Positions 27,217 to 35,888 of a stretch of DNA of 64,000 nucleotides are shown in pieces (the first letter of the stretch is position 1; each line of letters opens with the position of its first letter). Source of the stretch: JARYLZ01 sp964388275 (GTDB lineage: Bacteria > Bacteroidota > Ignavibacteria > SZUA-365); assembly GCA_964388275.1 (NCBI GenBank), contig CAYLZD010000025.1, forward strand, positions 1 through 64,000, given 5' to 3'. The notes below the pieces were generated by a model, which was given only the letters and a program-made list of their open reading frames with translations, ran no database searches and was not told the origin of the DNA. Both the position numbers and the translations under genes were made by a program.

Positions 27217-29979
27217 ATGATCTTGCAAAAAACCGCCGGATTCTTGTTCCTTGTCTGTCTTTTTCTTCTGCAATCGGCGGTTTCGGCGCAGGATGTCAAA
27301 TCGACGAAAAGAACCGAAGGCGCCCGGCTGCTCCTGTCCCTCGAAAATCCTCAAGTCATTCTCACGATCGCGCTTGACGGCGATCGGCTCGAAACCGAAC
27401 GGTTCGCCACGCAGGCTTCGTGGGCGCAGAAACAGAGCAAGTCGATTGCGATGGTGGAAACGGATGCCGATTTCTCCATCGAGTTGATGTGGTCCGGCGC
27501 CAAAGCACCGGCCGCGGAGGAATCCGGAAGCAATCCCGTTGTATTGTCGAAAGCCGATTTCACCTTCCGGAATCATATTTCGCGGAAGCTGCCCGATGGA
27601 TCGGCGGAACTGCATCTGCGCTTCGCATCGAGAAATTCAGGCCTCGTTCTGCTGATGGTGTACCATCTCGAAGCGGATGCCCTGCACTATAAACGCAGAT
27701 TGACGATAGCCGATTCGGCAAACAGCGGGCATTTCGTTCAGCACATAGCCTCTCTCGACGCTGCCGTACCGGGCAGATGGAAAGTTGTCAAAGCCGGCGG
27801 TCTGGGACAACCGGCAGCCATGCAGTCGCTCGACGGAAGCGTCTTCTTCGCTCTTGAGTACCCGGCCGCAGTGACCGGTTTGACCGTGACCGCCAACAGG
27901 GCAAGGATCCTTTGCAAACAGGAAATCGGGGAGCGCCTGTCGTCCGCCTGGCTGTCCGCGGATTGGCTTGCGGTTGCGGCGACGCCTGATTACGCCATCA
28001 AACGGCTCTTTCTCCGCTACGTCGAGCGTGTTCGGCCTCGCGCAAATGCCCGCCATGTGCATTACCATACAGACGCAGGCGTGAATCATGCCGGCGCTCC
28101 TTCGGTGGACGACTCTCCGAGCGAACGGTCCGTTAGACGCGACCTGCAGACGCTGAAGCGCGAACTCGCCGAAAAACGCGGCGTAAAGACAGATGCCATC
28201 GTAGTCGAAGGCGGTTGGTATGATCCCGAGAGTGAATGGCTGCCTCATCCTGGGAGGTTCCCGAGAGGTCTGGCGCCCGTGGCCGGATTTCTCAAAGACG
28301 AGGGAATCGCCTTGGGTCTGGCAATCGGTCGGGAATTCGGATGTACTTATTCGGATCAACACATGAATTGGATGGCGAGAAGAGGGTACGAAATTATCCG
28401 CGCTGGCGCCGACGACGCGGCTTTCTGCGTCGCAGGCGAATACTACGGCAAACTTCTCGGTCAGAGACTCGCGGCTTTGACGGACAGCGACGGTGTCGGC
28501 GTCTTGAGTCTCGGCGGATTCCGATACTCGTGCAATGAGCCCGATCACGGGCACGCGCCGGGGATATTTTCGCGCCGGGCTGCTGTCCAGTCCATAATGC
28601 GCGTCGCGGATATAGTCCGCTCCCGCCGCGCGGACGCGCTGCTCGAGCTCGCTTCGGACGCCTGGTTGAGCCCTTTCTGGCTGGAGCGCTTCGATCATGT
28701 GAGAAGCGGAGACGTTGATCCGTCTCCGGCGGATCTGCCGGCGCCTGAACCCCGGAACTCCGCGATCAGCAACCGCGATGCTCTTATGTACAAGGCGCTG
28801 AGAAAAAATGACGCATGGTTTCCTCTCCGGAACCTGACTCCGGGCTACGTCAGAGGATCGGATTCCGCATCCCGCCGGGACGGATACGCCTCGCTGCAAC
28901 TCTTTGCGGACGACTTGATGATGCAGATCGCTCGCGGTTCCTCGTTGCACCGCCTGAATTTTAAGGCGGACGAGATGTCGGAGCAACACTGGGATGCGCT
29001 CGCCTCTGCCTTGCGATGGGCTTCGGATCGCTTTGCCGTGCTTCAAAGCGGGGAGATGGTCGGAGGAGATCCCGCTGCCGGCGAATGCTACGGCTACATG
29101 CATTCCGACGGTCAGCATTCCATTTTGTTCGCGAGGAATCCGTGGGTCGGCAACGGACTTCTGCGCGTGCCTCTTGCGCATTCGCTCGGCGTCTCGTCTT
29201 CAGCGGATAAGCTCGTGCTCGAACAGGTCTACCCAGAGCGCCTGGTCGTCCCGCGCTTGTTCAGAAGCGGAGAGATGCTCAATATTCCTCTCAATCCATG
29301 GGAGACGGCGGTGTACGAAGTCTATCCGCTTGAAAGAGCGGTTCGCCCCCTCGTTGCCGGCGTGCCTTACACATTCATGAGGGAAGACGGCGGCAAATGC
29401 GCCGTGATCCTTCACGACCGCTCCCGGGAATTGACCCTGCTGAATCCCGAGCTTGTGCGTGATGTGAGCGTCGACGATGCGCCTGCCGATATAAGGAGCG
29501 CTTTACACAGAGCGGCGAGAGCATCGTCGCCCTTGCTGTCCGGCAGCGGCGCGATCGAGAGCGCGGGCAAGCCGGGCGCGCTGAATATCCGTGGTACTCT
29601 GGACCCCAGCGTGGATTCCGCCTTCGTGGAGCTGCTCCTCGCCGGCGACGGCAATTCGCCGCTTCCTACCTGCCTGATCTATGATGACGGCCGGAACGAG
29701 CGCCGGCTTCCGGTATTGTCGGCAACAGGCAGATATATGTGGCTCAAGTTGGATGTCGAAGGCCGGGCATTCTCCGGAGTCTTGCGACTTGAAATGCGGG
29801 ACTCGGCCGTGCCCTGGAAGGGCAGGGTGTCGGCCTGGGTGAAGTCTTCCGGAAATCTCCCCGCAACGCGGATCGTCTTGACGCTGCGCGGGGAAATGAA
29901 AAACGAGAGCATGCCACCCGTTGTGCATCCGCCGCAAAAGACCAGCACGCGGGTAAAACTGGGCGATGCGGATATGTAG
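27217..29979 (+). CDS. Secreted GH-D-clan (alpha-galactosidase-like) TIM-barrel protein, probable catalytic-residue loss
   Basis: 920 residues from ATG 27217, preferred over an upstream in-frame start at 27148 because a GGAG lies about 10 bases upstream and a clean signal peptide begins here (LFLVCLFLLQSAVSA). The middle contains a barrel resembling GH27/GH36-type enzymes: VVEGGWYDPESEWLPHPGRF, FLKDEGIALGLAIG, then GGFRYSCNEPDHGHAPG, then WLSPFWLERFDHVRSGDVD. In clan GH-D the nucleophile Asp sits at the end of strand 4 (KWDMNR, LKxDGF styles); the aligned residue here is Gly433. The putative acid/base region (SGDVD) still has Asp. It is first in a tight run with the GH92-like and AGE genes. 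Family assignment is tentative; function may be binding rather than hydrolysis. Confidence 0.6.
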   Translation: MILQKTAGFLFLVCLFLLQSAVSAQDVKSTKRTEGARLLLSLENPQVILTIALDGDRLETERFATQASWAQKQSKSIAMVETDADFSIELMWSGAKAPAAEESGSNPVVLSKADFTFRNHISRKLPDGSAELHLRFASRNSGLVLLMVYHLEADALHYKRRLTIADSANSGHFVQHIASLDAAVPGRWKVVKAGGLGQPAAMQSLDGSVFFALEYPAAVTGLTVTANRARILCKQEIGERLSSAWLSADWLAVAATPDYAIKRLFLRYVERVRPRANARHVHYHTDAGVNHAGAPSVDDSPSERSVRRDLQTLKRELAEKRGVKTDAIVVEGGWYDPESEWLPHPGRFPRGLAPVAGFLKDEGIALGLAIGREFGCTYSDQHMNWMARRGYEIIRAGADDAAFCVAGEYYGKLLGQRLAALTDSDGVGVLSLGGFRYSCNEPDHGHAPGIFSRRAAVQSIMRVADIVRSRRADALLELASDAWLSPFWLERFDHVRSGDVDPSPADLPAPEPRNSAISNRDALMYKALRKNDAWFPLRNLTPGYVRGSDSASRRDGYASLQLFADDLMMQIARGSSLHRLNFKADEMSEQHWDALASALRWASDRFAVLQSGEMVGGDPAAGECYGYMHSDGQHSILFARNPWVGNGLLRVPLAHSLGVSSSADKLVLEQVYPERLVVPRLFRSGEMLNIPLNPWETAVYEVYPLERAVRPLVAGVPYTFMREDGGKCAVILHDRSRELTLLNPELVRDVSVDDAPADIRSALHRAARASSPLLSGSGAIESAGKPGALNIRGTLDPSVDSAFVELLLAGDGNSPLPTCLIYDDGRNERRLPVLSATGRYMWLKLDVEGRAFSGVLRLEMRDSAVPWKGRVSAWVKSSGNLPATRIVLTLRGEMKNESMPPVVHPPQKTSTRVKLGDADM

Positions 29980-29984
29980 CCATC

Positions 29985-32513
29985 ATGACGGGATGCTTGA
30001 AACGGTTCGCGCGTAAGGCGCAGGTTGCGCCGGCGCCTTGCGCTATGGCGGTTCTTCTGGCTCTGTCGGCATGCAACGCGACGGCCCAGGATCCGGTGCG
30101 CAGCGTCAATCCACTGATCGGAAGCGGCGGCTGCGGCCGGGCTTTCCCCGGCGCGACTCTTCCTTTCGGTATGGCGCAACTCGGACCGGACACGCGCGGC
30201 GGCGGGAATGCCTGGAGCGGTTATCGCTGGGAGGACGACGAAATTCTCGGCTTCAGTCATATGCACAGGATGGAAACGAGCGAACCTGATTACGGTGATA
30301 TGCTCTTCATGCCCTTCATGGACGACGGCTCGGCTGCCCGCGGGCAGTACAGCGCTCCCCGGCGCTATGAACGCGTTGCGAGATTCTCACATGACGACGA
30401 ACGCGTATCGCCGGGATACTACAGGGTGCTTTTAAAGGATGATGGAATAATCGCTGAACTCACCGCCACTCTGCGCTCCGGCATGCACCGGTATACGTTT
30501 TTGCGCGAAGGCGGTCCGGCACTGCTCCTTGATGCCGGACACGGACTCGGCGGCAACCGGGCGAAGGACGCGGAAATTCGCGTCGCCGGCCCGGCGGAAA
30601 TCGAGGGCTTCCGGCGCTCCTCCGTGGCAAAAAAGGATCGGATGGTCTATTTTGTGGCCCGCTTTTCCCGGCCGATTATCACCGCCTCTGCGCCGGCCGG
30701 CGCCGGTGGAATCCGCAAGATCCGGATCGCCTCAGGACCCGACGCCTGCGCCCGCCTGCGTTTCGATGTGCCGGCCGGTTTCTCGCTGCTTGTCAAAGTC
30801 GGACTGTCAATGGTGGACATTGAAGGCGCAAGAAGAAATCTTGAAGAGGAGAATCCGGGCTGGGATTTCGACGCCGTCAGGGACGCGGCCGAGGCGCGAT
30901 GGAGGCGTGAACTGTCGTCTGCGTTGGTCACCGGAGGACGGGCGGAGAACCAGACGATCTTTTACACGATGCTGTATTTCTCGATGCTGGCGCCGAACCT
31001 GTCCAGCGACGCCGACGGCCGCTACCGTTCCGAGGATGGACGCGTGCGTCGCTCAACCGACGGCGCCGTGTACTCCTGTTTTCCCGCCAAGGGCCGGTTG
31101 ATGCAGTCGATCGGCATTATGACGCTGCTGCATCGGGAGCGCGTCCGCGATTTCGCGCGATCCGCGGCAGTCCAGGGAATCGGGTATCCCTTAGGAAAGA
31201 AAGGGATGAATGAATCTGATAATGCATCGGCTGCGGTCTCAGCGCCGCTCGCGCTCGACGCCTGGATGAAGGGGGTAAGGGAATTCGACATCGGCGCAGT
31301 GTTCAAGTCGCTGACATCGGGCGCCGCTTTGCCGGGACGGACGCTCGACACTTATGAGAAATACGGCTTCTATCCGGCCGAGGAATCGGACAGGCCTCTC
31401 TCCGCCACTCTGGAGCGTGCATACACCGACTGGTGCGCCGCGCGCATCGCCGGAATACTGGGCAAGGAGAAGGCTCGGCGCGACTTCGACATCCGCGCCC
31501 AATACTGGAGGAACGTATTCGATCCTTCGACAAAATCGATGCGGGCTCGTTCGAACGGCGGCTGGCTCGAAACAGCGCGGACCGGCGTATATGACGCGGC
31601 CCGGTCGGTTGAAGACGAATCCCAGGCCTTGTTTTATGCGCCTCATGACGCTAAGGGATTGATGGATGCGCATGGAGGCGTCGCCGGTTTCGTTTCACGG
31701 CTCGACGCTTTTTTCGGAATTCAGGATGATGACAGCCTTCAGGTCGGTGAGAAATTCGGATCCGCCGCCCGGGGCCGTTATCTGCATGGAAGCGCGCTCA
31801 GCGCCAATTACCCTTATCTGTACCATTACGCCGGTTTTCCGTGGCGCGCCCAGGCCGTGCTCCGATATATCACGGATTCGATGTACTCCGCGGTCCCTGG
31901 CGCTCCCTGCTGCGGCCTGGAATGTGGGGCTCATCCCGCCTGGTACGTAGCCGCAGCAATCGGCCTCTGCCAGGTCTGCCCGGGAATCCCGCAGTATTGC
32001 ATCGGCACTCCCCTGTTTCCGAGAACGCTGCTTCGAACAGGCGGGGGGCACAGCTTCGAGATAGCGGTCGAGTACGGCGGACTGTCCGGGCCTTACATCA
32101 GGGCGGCGGCGCTCAACGGCGCGCCCTTCACGAGATCCTATCTGCGTTACGACGAAATCGCCGCCGGCGGAGCTATAACCTGCGCGATGGACGCGCAGCC
32201 GAACGCGGGCTGGGGCGCGGCGCCGAACGCGCGTCCGACGGCGGACGCCGACAACGATTTCGTGCCTGCGCCGGCAATCGTGATAAAAAAATCGGTTTCC
32301 GCAGATTCGGCGATAGTTGAAATCACCTCGCTGAAGCCGGGCGCCGTTATCAGTTGCATCATCGAGGAGAACGGCCGGCGGATTTCGCGGAAGCTTTACG
32401 ACCGGCCATTCGTCGTCTCTTGCGGCTGCGAGGTGATGGCAGAAGCCCGTTTCGGAGATAGCGCGAGTCCGCAAGTCAGAGCGGCAGTGCAATGCGACAA
32501 GCCGCGAAACTGA
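29985..32513 (+). CDS. GH92-family (alpha-mannosidase-like) exported protein with degenerate active site
   Basis: 842 residues, starting 5 bp after the previous stop. The N terminus is a signal peptide, possibly a lipoprotein (LLALSAC). The GH92 fold is clear: VNPLIGS...FPGATLPFGMAQLGPDT, GFSHMH...DYGD, YYRVLL, YLYHYAGFPW, AWYV and YCIGTPLF. However the known active-site motifs are changed. GNEPSH, which holds the general acid Glu, reads GSALSA (602-607); the GNEDCGQMSAW base/calcium motif reads GLECGAHPAW (644-653), one residue shorter; SHTHLSGTG reads SHMHRMETS; EGNAWQY reads EDESQAL. Active GH92 enzymes are calcium-dependent exo-alpha-mannosidases; this one is inferred to be non-catalytic or to have a changed mechanism. 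Confidence 0.85.
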   Translation: MTGCLKRFARKAQVAPAPCAMAVLLALSACNATAQDPVRSVNPLIGSGGCGRAFPGATLPFGMAQLGPDTRGGGNAWSGYRWEDDEILGFSHMHRMETSEPDYGDMLFMPFMDDGSAARGQYSAPRRYERVARFSHDDERVSPGYYRVLLKDDGIIAELTATLRSGMHRYTFLREGGPALLLDAGHGLGGNRAKDAEIRVAGPAEIEGFRRSSVAKKDRMVYFVARFSRPIITASAPAGAGGIRKIRIASGPDACARLRFDVPAGFSLLVKVGLSMVDIEGARRNLEEENPGWDFDAVRDAAEARWRRELSSALVTGGRAENQTIFYTMLYFSMLAPNLSSDADGRYRSEDGRVRRSTDGAVYSCFPAKGRLMQSIGIMTLLHRERVRDFARSAAVQGIGYPLGKKGMNESDNASAAVSAPLALDAWMKGVREFDIGAVFKSLTSGAALPGRTLDTYEKYGFYPAEESDRPLSATLERAYTDWCAARIAGILGKEKARRDFDIRAQYWRNVFDPSTKSMRARSNGGWLETARTGVYDAARSVEDESQALFYAPHDAKGLMDAHGGVAGFVSRLDAFFGIQDDDSLQVGEKFGSAARGRYLHGSALSANYPYLYHYAGFPWRAQAVLRYITDSMYSAVPGAPCCGLECGAHPAWYVAAAIGLCQVCPGIPQYCIGTPLFPRTLLRTGGGHSFEIAVEYGGLSGPYIRAAALNGAPFTRSYLRYDEIAAGGAITCAMDAQPNAGWGAAPNARPTADADNDFVPAPAIVIKKSVSADSAIVEITSLKPGAVISCIIEENGRRISRKLYDRPFVVSCGCEVMAEARFGDSASPQVRAAVQCDKPRN

Positions 32514-32539
32514 TCCCATGACTGCGCGAAGGAGCTCGG

Positions 32540-33757
32540 ATGAAAGCCTTGTATGATCGCTGCGGCGGCATGTTGTTGGAAGACGTGATCCCGTTTTGGC
32601 TCAGACATGCCCCGGATCCGGAGCACGGCGGTTTCCTTCATCATTTGGACAGGGAAGGCGGCGTCTTTTCCACGGACAAGGGCGTGTGGATACAGTGCCG
32701 GGCTGTCTGGATGTTCTCGAAGCTGTACAATACTGTCGAACGGCGGGCCGAATGGCTGCAGGCAGCCGCTTCGGGTTGGGATTTCATCAACAAGCATGCG
32801 TATGACATGGACGGCCGCATGTTTTTCCTGCTGACTCGAAGCGGCGGGCCGTTGCGCAAAAGGCGGTACGTGTTTTCAGAGGCCTTTTGCGCCGTTGCAG
32901 GCGCTGAGTACGCCCGCGCTTCCGGCGATGAAAATGCCATGCAACGAGCCCGCGCGGCCTTCGGGACGCTACTGCGTCATTACGAGAATCCGCTTGTAAG
33001 CGAGGCGAAGTTCCGGCCAGAAACCCGCCCCATGCGTCCGCTCGCGATGCCGATGATTCTGCTGGCGACAAGCTTGGAGATGACCGGGAATGACGACGAT
33101 CCGATTTACCAGGTTACGGCGGAACGCTGTGCCGGAGAAATCCTCCGGTTCTTCTTCAAGCCCGAAATCCCGGCATTGCTGGAATATGTCTCCTCCGGCG
33201 GCGGACTCATCGATGCGCCAGTCGGACGCCTCGTAAATCCCGGGCATGCTCTCGAAACGGCCTGCTTTATTCTTCGCGAGGCCGAACGCGGCGGGAACGA
33301 CTCATTATCCCGCGCGGCCTGCGACATCATCGATTGGACGCTTGAAGCCGGATGGGATGAGAAGCACGGAGGGCTTTTCGCTTTCATCGATGCCGGCGGA
33401 TTTCCCTGCGAACAACTCGAATGGGACATGAAATTATGGTGGCCGCACGCAGAGGCCATGTGCGCTCTCTTGCAGGCCGCCCGCATGACCGGCATCGAAC
33501 GCTACAACATGTGGCTGGAAAAAGTGTCCGAGTATGCCATGTCGCATTTTCCCGATCCCGAGCACGGAGAATGGTTCGGCTATCTTCACAGGGATGGCAG
33601 CGTGGCGAATTCCATGAAAGGCGGCCTGTGGAAAGGTCCTTTCCATGTGCCGCGCGCGCTGCTTATGCTCTCGACCGCGTCCGATGAAGCGCGGAACTTC
33701 CGTGCGGCTGGCGGACGGAATAAGCAACGGATCGGCGGCGCCGGGTCTCGATTTTAA
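32540..33757 (+). CDS. N-acylglucosamine 2-epimerase (AGE)-family sugar epimerase
   Basis: 405 residues, an (alpha/alpha)6-barrel protein of the AGE/RnBP group. Family motifs: WIQCRAVWMFSKLYN, YVFSEAFCAVAGAEYA, NPGHALETA with His236, WWPHAEAM with His303, and WKGPFHVPRAL with His369. The His236-His369 separation (133) matches the catalytic pair of porcine AGE (134), so it appears intact. The family interconverts GlcNAc/ManNAc or related free sugars and, in relatives, cellobiose or mannose. No signal peptide is visible, so it should be cytosolic. It lies 26 bp after the GH92-like gene; with the two upstream genes it forms a likely carbohydrate operon. The true substrate is unknown; no sialic acid lyase or kinase is next to it. 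Confidence 0.88.
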   Translation: MKALYDRCGGMLLEDVIPFWLRHAPDPEHGGFLHHLDREGGVFSTDKGVWIQCRAVWMFSKLYNTVERRAEWLQAAASGWDFINKHAYDMDGRMFFLLTRSGGPLRKRRYVFSEAFCAVAGAEYARASGDENAMQRARAAFGTLLRHYENPLVSEAKFRPETRPMRPLAMPMILLATSLEMTGNDDDPIYQVTAERCAGEILRFFFKPEIPALLEYVSSGGGLIDAPVGRLVNPGHALETACFILREAERGGNDSLSRAACDIIDWTLEAGWDEKHGGLFAFIDAGGFPCEQLEWDMKLWWPHAEAMCALLQAARMTGIERYNMWLEKVSEYAMSHFPDPEHGEWFGYLHRDGSVANSMKGGLWKGPFHVPRALLMLSTASDEARNFRAAGGRNKQRIGGAGSRF

Positions 33758-33835
33758 TCGACCGAATACGTACTTTGACGGAGACGCGGCGAACAGTCGT
33801 CAGCCGCGCCAACAACATACAGACAGGGGTAAACC

Positions 33836-35776
33836 GTGAAAAGCAAGCCGCAAGTTCATGATCCGCTTCGCGATGAGTTGCAGCGTGGACGGCGGCTTTT
33901 TCGCGCGTTGTCCGGGGGAGAGCATTGGTGTTGCGCCGCGGCGGTGTTCATCGCCGCGTGGGCGGCTTCCGCCGGAAGCTCGCCGGCGCAGGTGCGGGAT
34001 TCGCTCCCCGTACGAACCATCTCCGAAGTGGCCGTGCGGAACGATTCCTTGTTCGTCAAAGGCGAGACGTACAGCATTCGGGAGAAGGCGCCTTCGGATT
34101 TCATGTTCAGCGCGCTTCTCGGTTTCTCGCAACTGCACGGCGACGTCAACGACGGGAGCACTTTTCCCGGCGCGAGCAGACCTTGGCTCTGGAGTCTCAA
34201 TTTTCCGGTCCTTTTCAGAATAGCGGAATCGGACCTTCCTGTCCTAGATGAGGTCCGCTTTCTGTTGAGGGGGGGGCTGCACTTTTCGCGCATACAAGGC
34301 GATTATCCCGGATATTCCGTTACGAACTGGGTCACGAACGCGTACCTGTCGGCACAGATGGATTTCCTTCGTTTCGCGGGTCTCGAATGGAAGGTGCAGC
34401 CTTTTTTCTACGCAGGCGTGGGATACCTGTGGCATTCTCCGAATATTGACAATGTGAGCGAACGTTACCGCATAATGGAGGAATTCCGCAACGGCGGCGG
34501 AGACCATTCGGCGAGCTGGCTCGTCGGAGCGGGTTTATCCTGGCGTGTCACGCCGAATATCGACTTGGTCGCTTCCTGGGACAAGACGTTCACGTTCACC
34601 GACGCGCTCGACCATTTCGCCTCAAGGCTCAACGACAATTACGCGGGCATTTCCATCGGTCTCCGTTTCAGTTTCGGAATTGCGGCTGTCGATACCGTGG
34701 CTGAGACCTACGAACTCGTGTCCTACCACCCTCCGACAGCCATGCCGGAACATTGCGGCCTGCTGGACAAGCTTCAGGGCGATTGCTCCGGACGGAGAAG
34801 CCTGTCGTTCGAGGCGCTGAGCTCGGATGAAAAGGAGAAGTATCTCGAGTTGCGCGATGAGGATTCAGATGAGGACGGCATTTCGGATGCGGATGAGTTG
34901 TATATTTTCGGCACGGATTCCGAAAAGGACGATACGGACGGTGACGGTCTGAAGGATGCCGAGGAAATTGTGGGTATTCTTTCCCATGAGGCGCTGGGAG
35001 CGTATCGTGTCTGCGGAGTCGCGGGTATAACCATGCGGCGAATGAGGGAGATCCTCGAAACCGGCGGCGCGACCCGGCTCGTCATAACCAGCCCTGTACG
35101 CAAGGATTCGGACGGCGACGGTATAGACGATTTCACGGAAATCTGTTTCACAAATACGAATCCATGCGCCTATGACACGGACGGTGACGGGCTCGGCGAT
35201 TACCTCGAGTCTTTCAGCCTCAACACGGATCCGAGAAATCCGGATTCCGACGGCGACGGCCTGAGCGATTGCGATGAACTGCTCGTTCGCCATACGAATC
35301 CGCTTCTTCGAGACACGGATTTCGACGGGATCAGCGACGGCAGGGATGCGGAGGGCGGGGTGTCGAGGGACATGCCGATCAGCGAAGCGCTGTGCCGCGA
35401 GGGCATGTCGATTGATCCGAAAATCTTCTTCTCCAGCGGTTCCTGGGAGATCGAGAGTCGTTCGAGAGAATCGCTGCTGGATATCTACGAATTCCTGTTC
35501 CGAAATCCGTCCAGCGTGGTGGAGATAGTCGGATATGCAGACGCCGATCCCATATCGGAAAGAAGCGTGTACGGGAGGCGGTCGGCGCGGAAAGCGGGGG
35601 ATCGCAATCTCGCTCTCAGCGAATTGCGCGCCCGGGCTCTGTATAACTGGCTTGTCGCTCAGCGCGTGCCGCCGCGGCGGCTTTCCGTGACCGCGGGCGG
35701 CGAACTCCCGGGCGCTTCGGCGGAACAGAAGCGCCTCAACAGGCGCGTGGAAGTCGTTGTGAAAAAGTGCAGATGA
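33836..35776 (+). CDS. Outer-membrane OmpA-family protein with thrombospondin type 3 repeats
   Basis: 646 residues from a GTG start at 33836 preceded by AGGGG. A signal segment (AVFIAAWAASAGSSPAQ) is followed by an outer-membrane beta-barrel-like region (about 70-300, alternating aromatic strands with GVGYLWH and SIGLRFSFG). Then come about six Asp-rich calcium-binding TSP3-type repeats (DEDGISDADE, DGDGLKDAEE, DGDGIDDFTE, DGDGLGDYLE, DGDGLSDCDE, DFDGISDGRD), and finally an OmpA/MotB peptidoglycan-binding domain (IFFSSGSWEIES, ALSELRARALYNWL, NRRVEVVV). Such proteins tether outer membrane to peptidoglycan and are common in Bacteroidota. It follows the AGE gene by 78 bp, perhaps with its own promoter. 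Confidence 0.88.
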   Translation: MKSKPQVHDPLRDELQRGRRLFRALSGGEHWCCAAAVFIAAWAASAGSSPAQVRDSLPVRTISEVAVRNDSLFVKGETYSIREKAPSDFMFSALLGFSQLHGDVNDGSTFPGASRPWLWSLNFPVLFRIAESDLPVLDEVRFLLRGGLHFSRIQGDYPGYSVTNWVTNAYLSAQMDFLRFAGLEWKVQPFFYAGVGYLWHSPNIDNVSERYRIMEEFRNGGGDHSASWLVGAGLSWRVTPNIDLVASWDKTFTFTDALDHFASRLNDNYAGISIGLRFSFGIAAVDTVAETYELVSYHPPTAMPEHCGLLDKLQGDCSGRRSLSFEALSSDEKEKYLELRDEDSDEDGISDADELYIFGTDSEKDDTDGDGLKDAEEIVGILSHEALGAYRVCGVAGITMRRMREILETGGATRLVITSPVRKDSDGDGIDDFTEICFTNTNPCAYDTDGDGLGDYLESFSLNTDPRNPDSDGDGLSDCDELLVRHTNPLLRDTDFDGISDGRDAEGGVSRDMPISEALCREGMSIDPKIFFSSGSWEIESRSRESLLDIYEFLFRNPSSVVEIVGYADADPISERSVYGRRSARKAGDRNLALSELRARALYNWLVAQRVPPRRLSVTAGGELPGASAEQKRLNRRVEVVVKKCR

Positions 35777-35888
35777 GTCTCAGGAGCCGCTATAGCTTCT
35801 ACGGCCATGATGATGAAAACGCCACGGCCGCCGCGTCCAATCCGGGCGACGCGGCGATATCTTTAATGAAGAAACGGAGTTTCGATTT

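Noticed and set aside
32540..33757. Assigning the AGE-family gene to sialic acid catabolism
   Set aside because: No nanA, nanE, nanK, sialidase or sialic-acid transporter is adjacent; other free-sugar epimerisations are equally possible.
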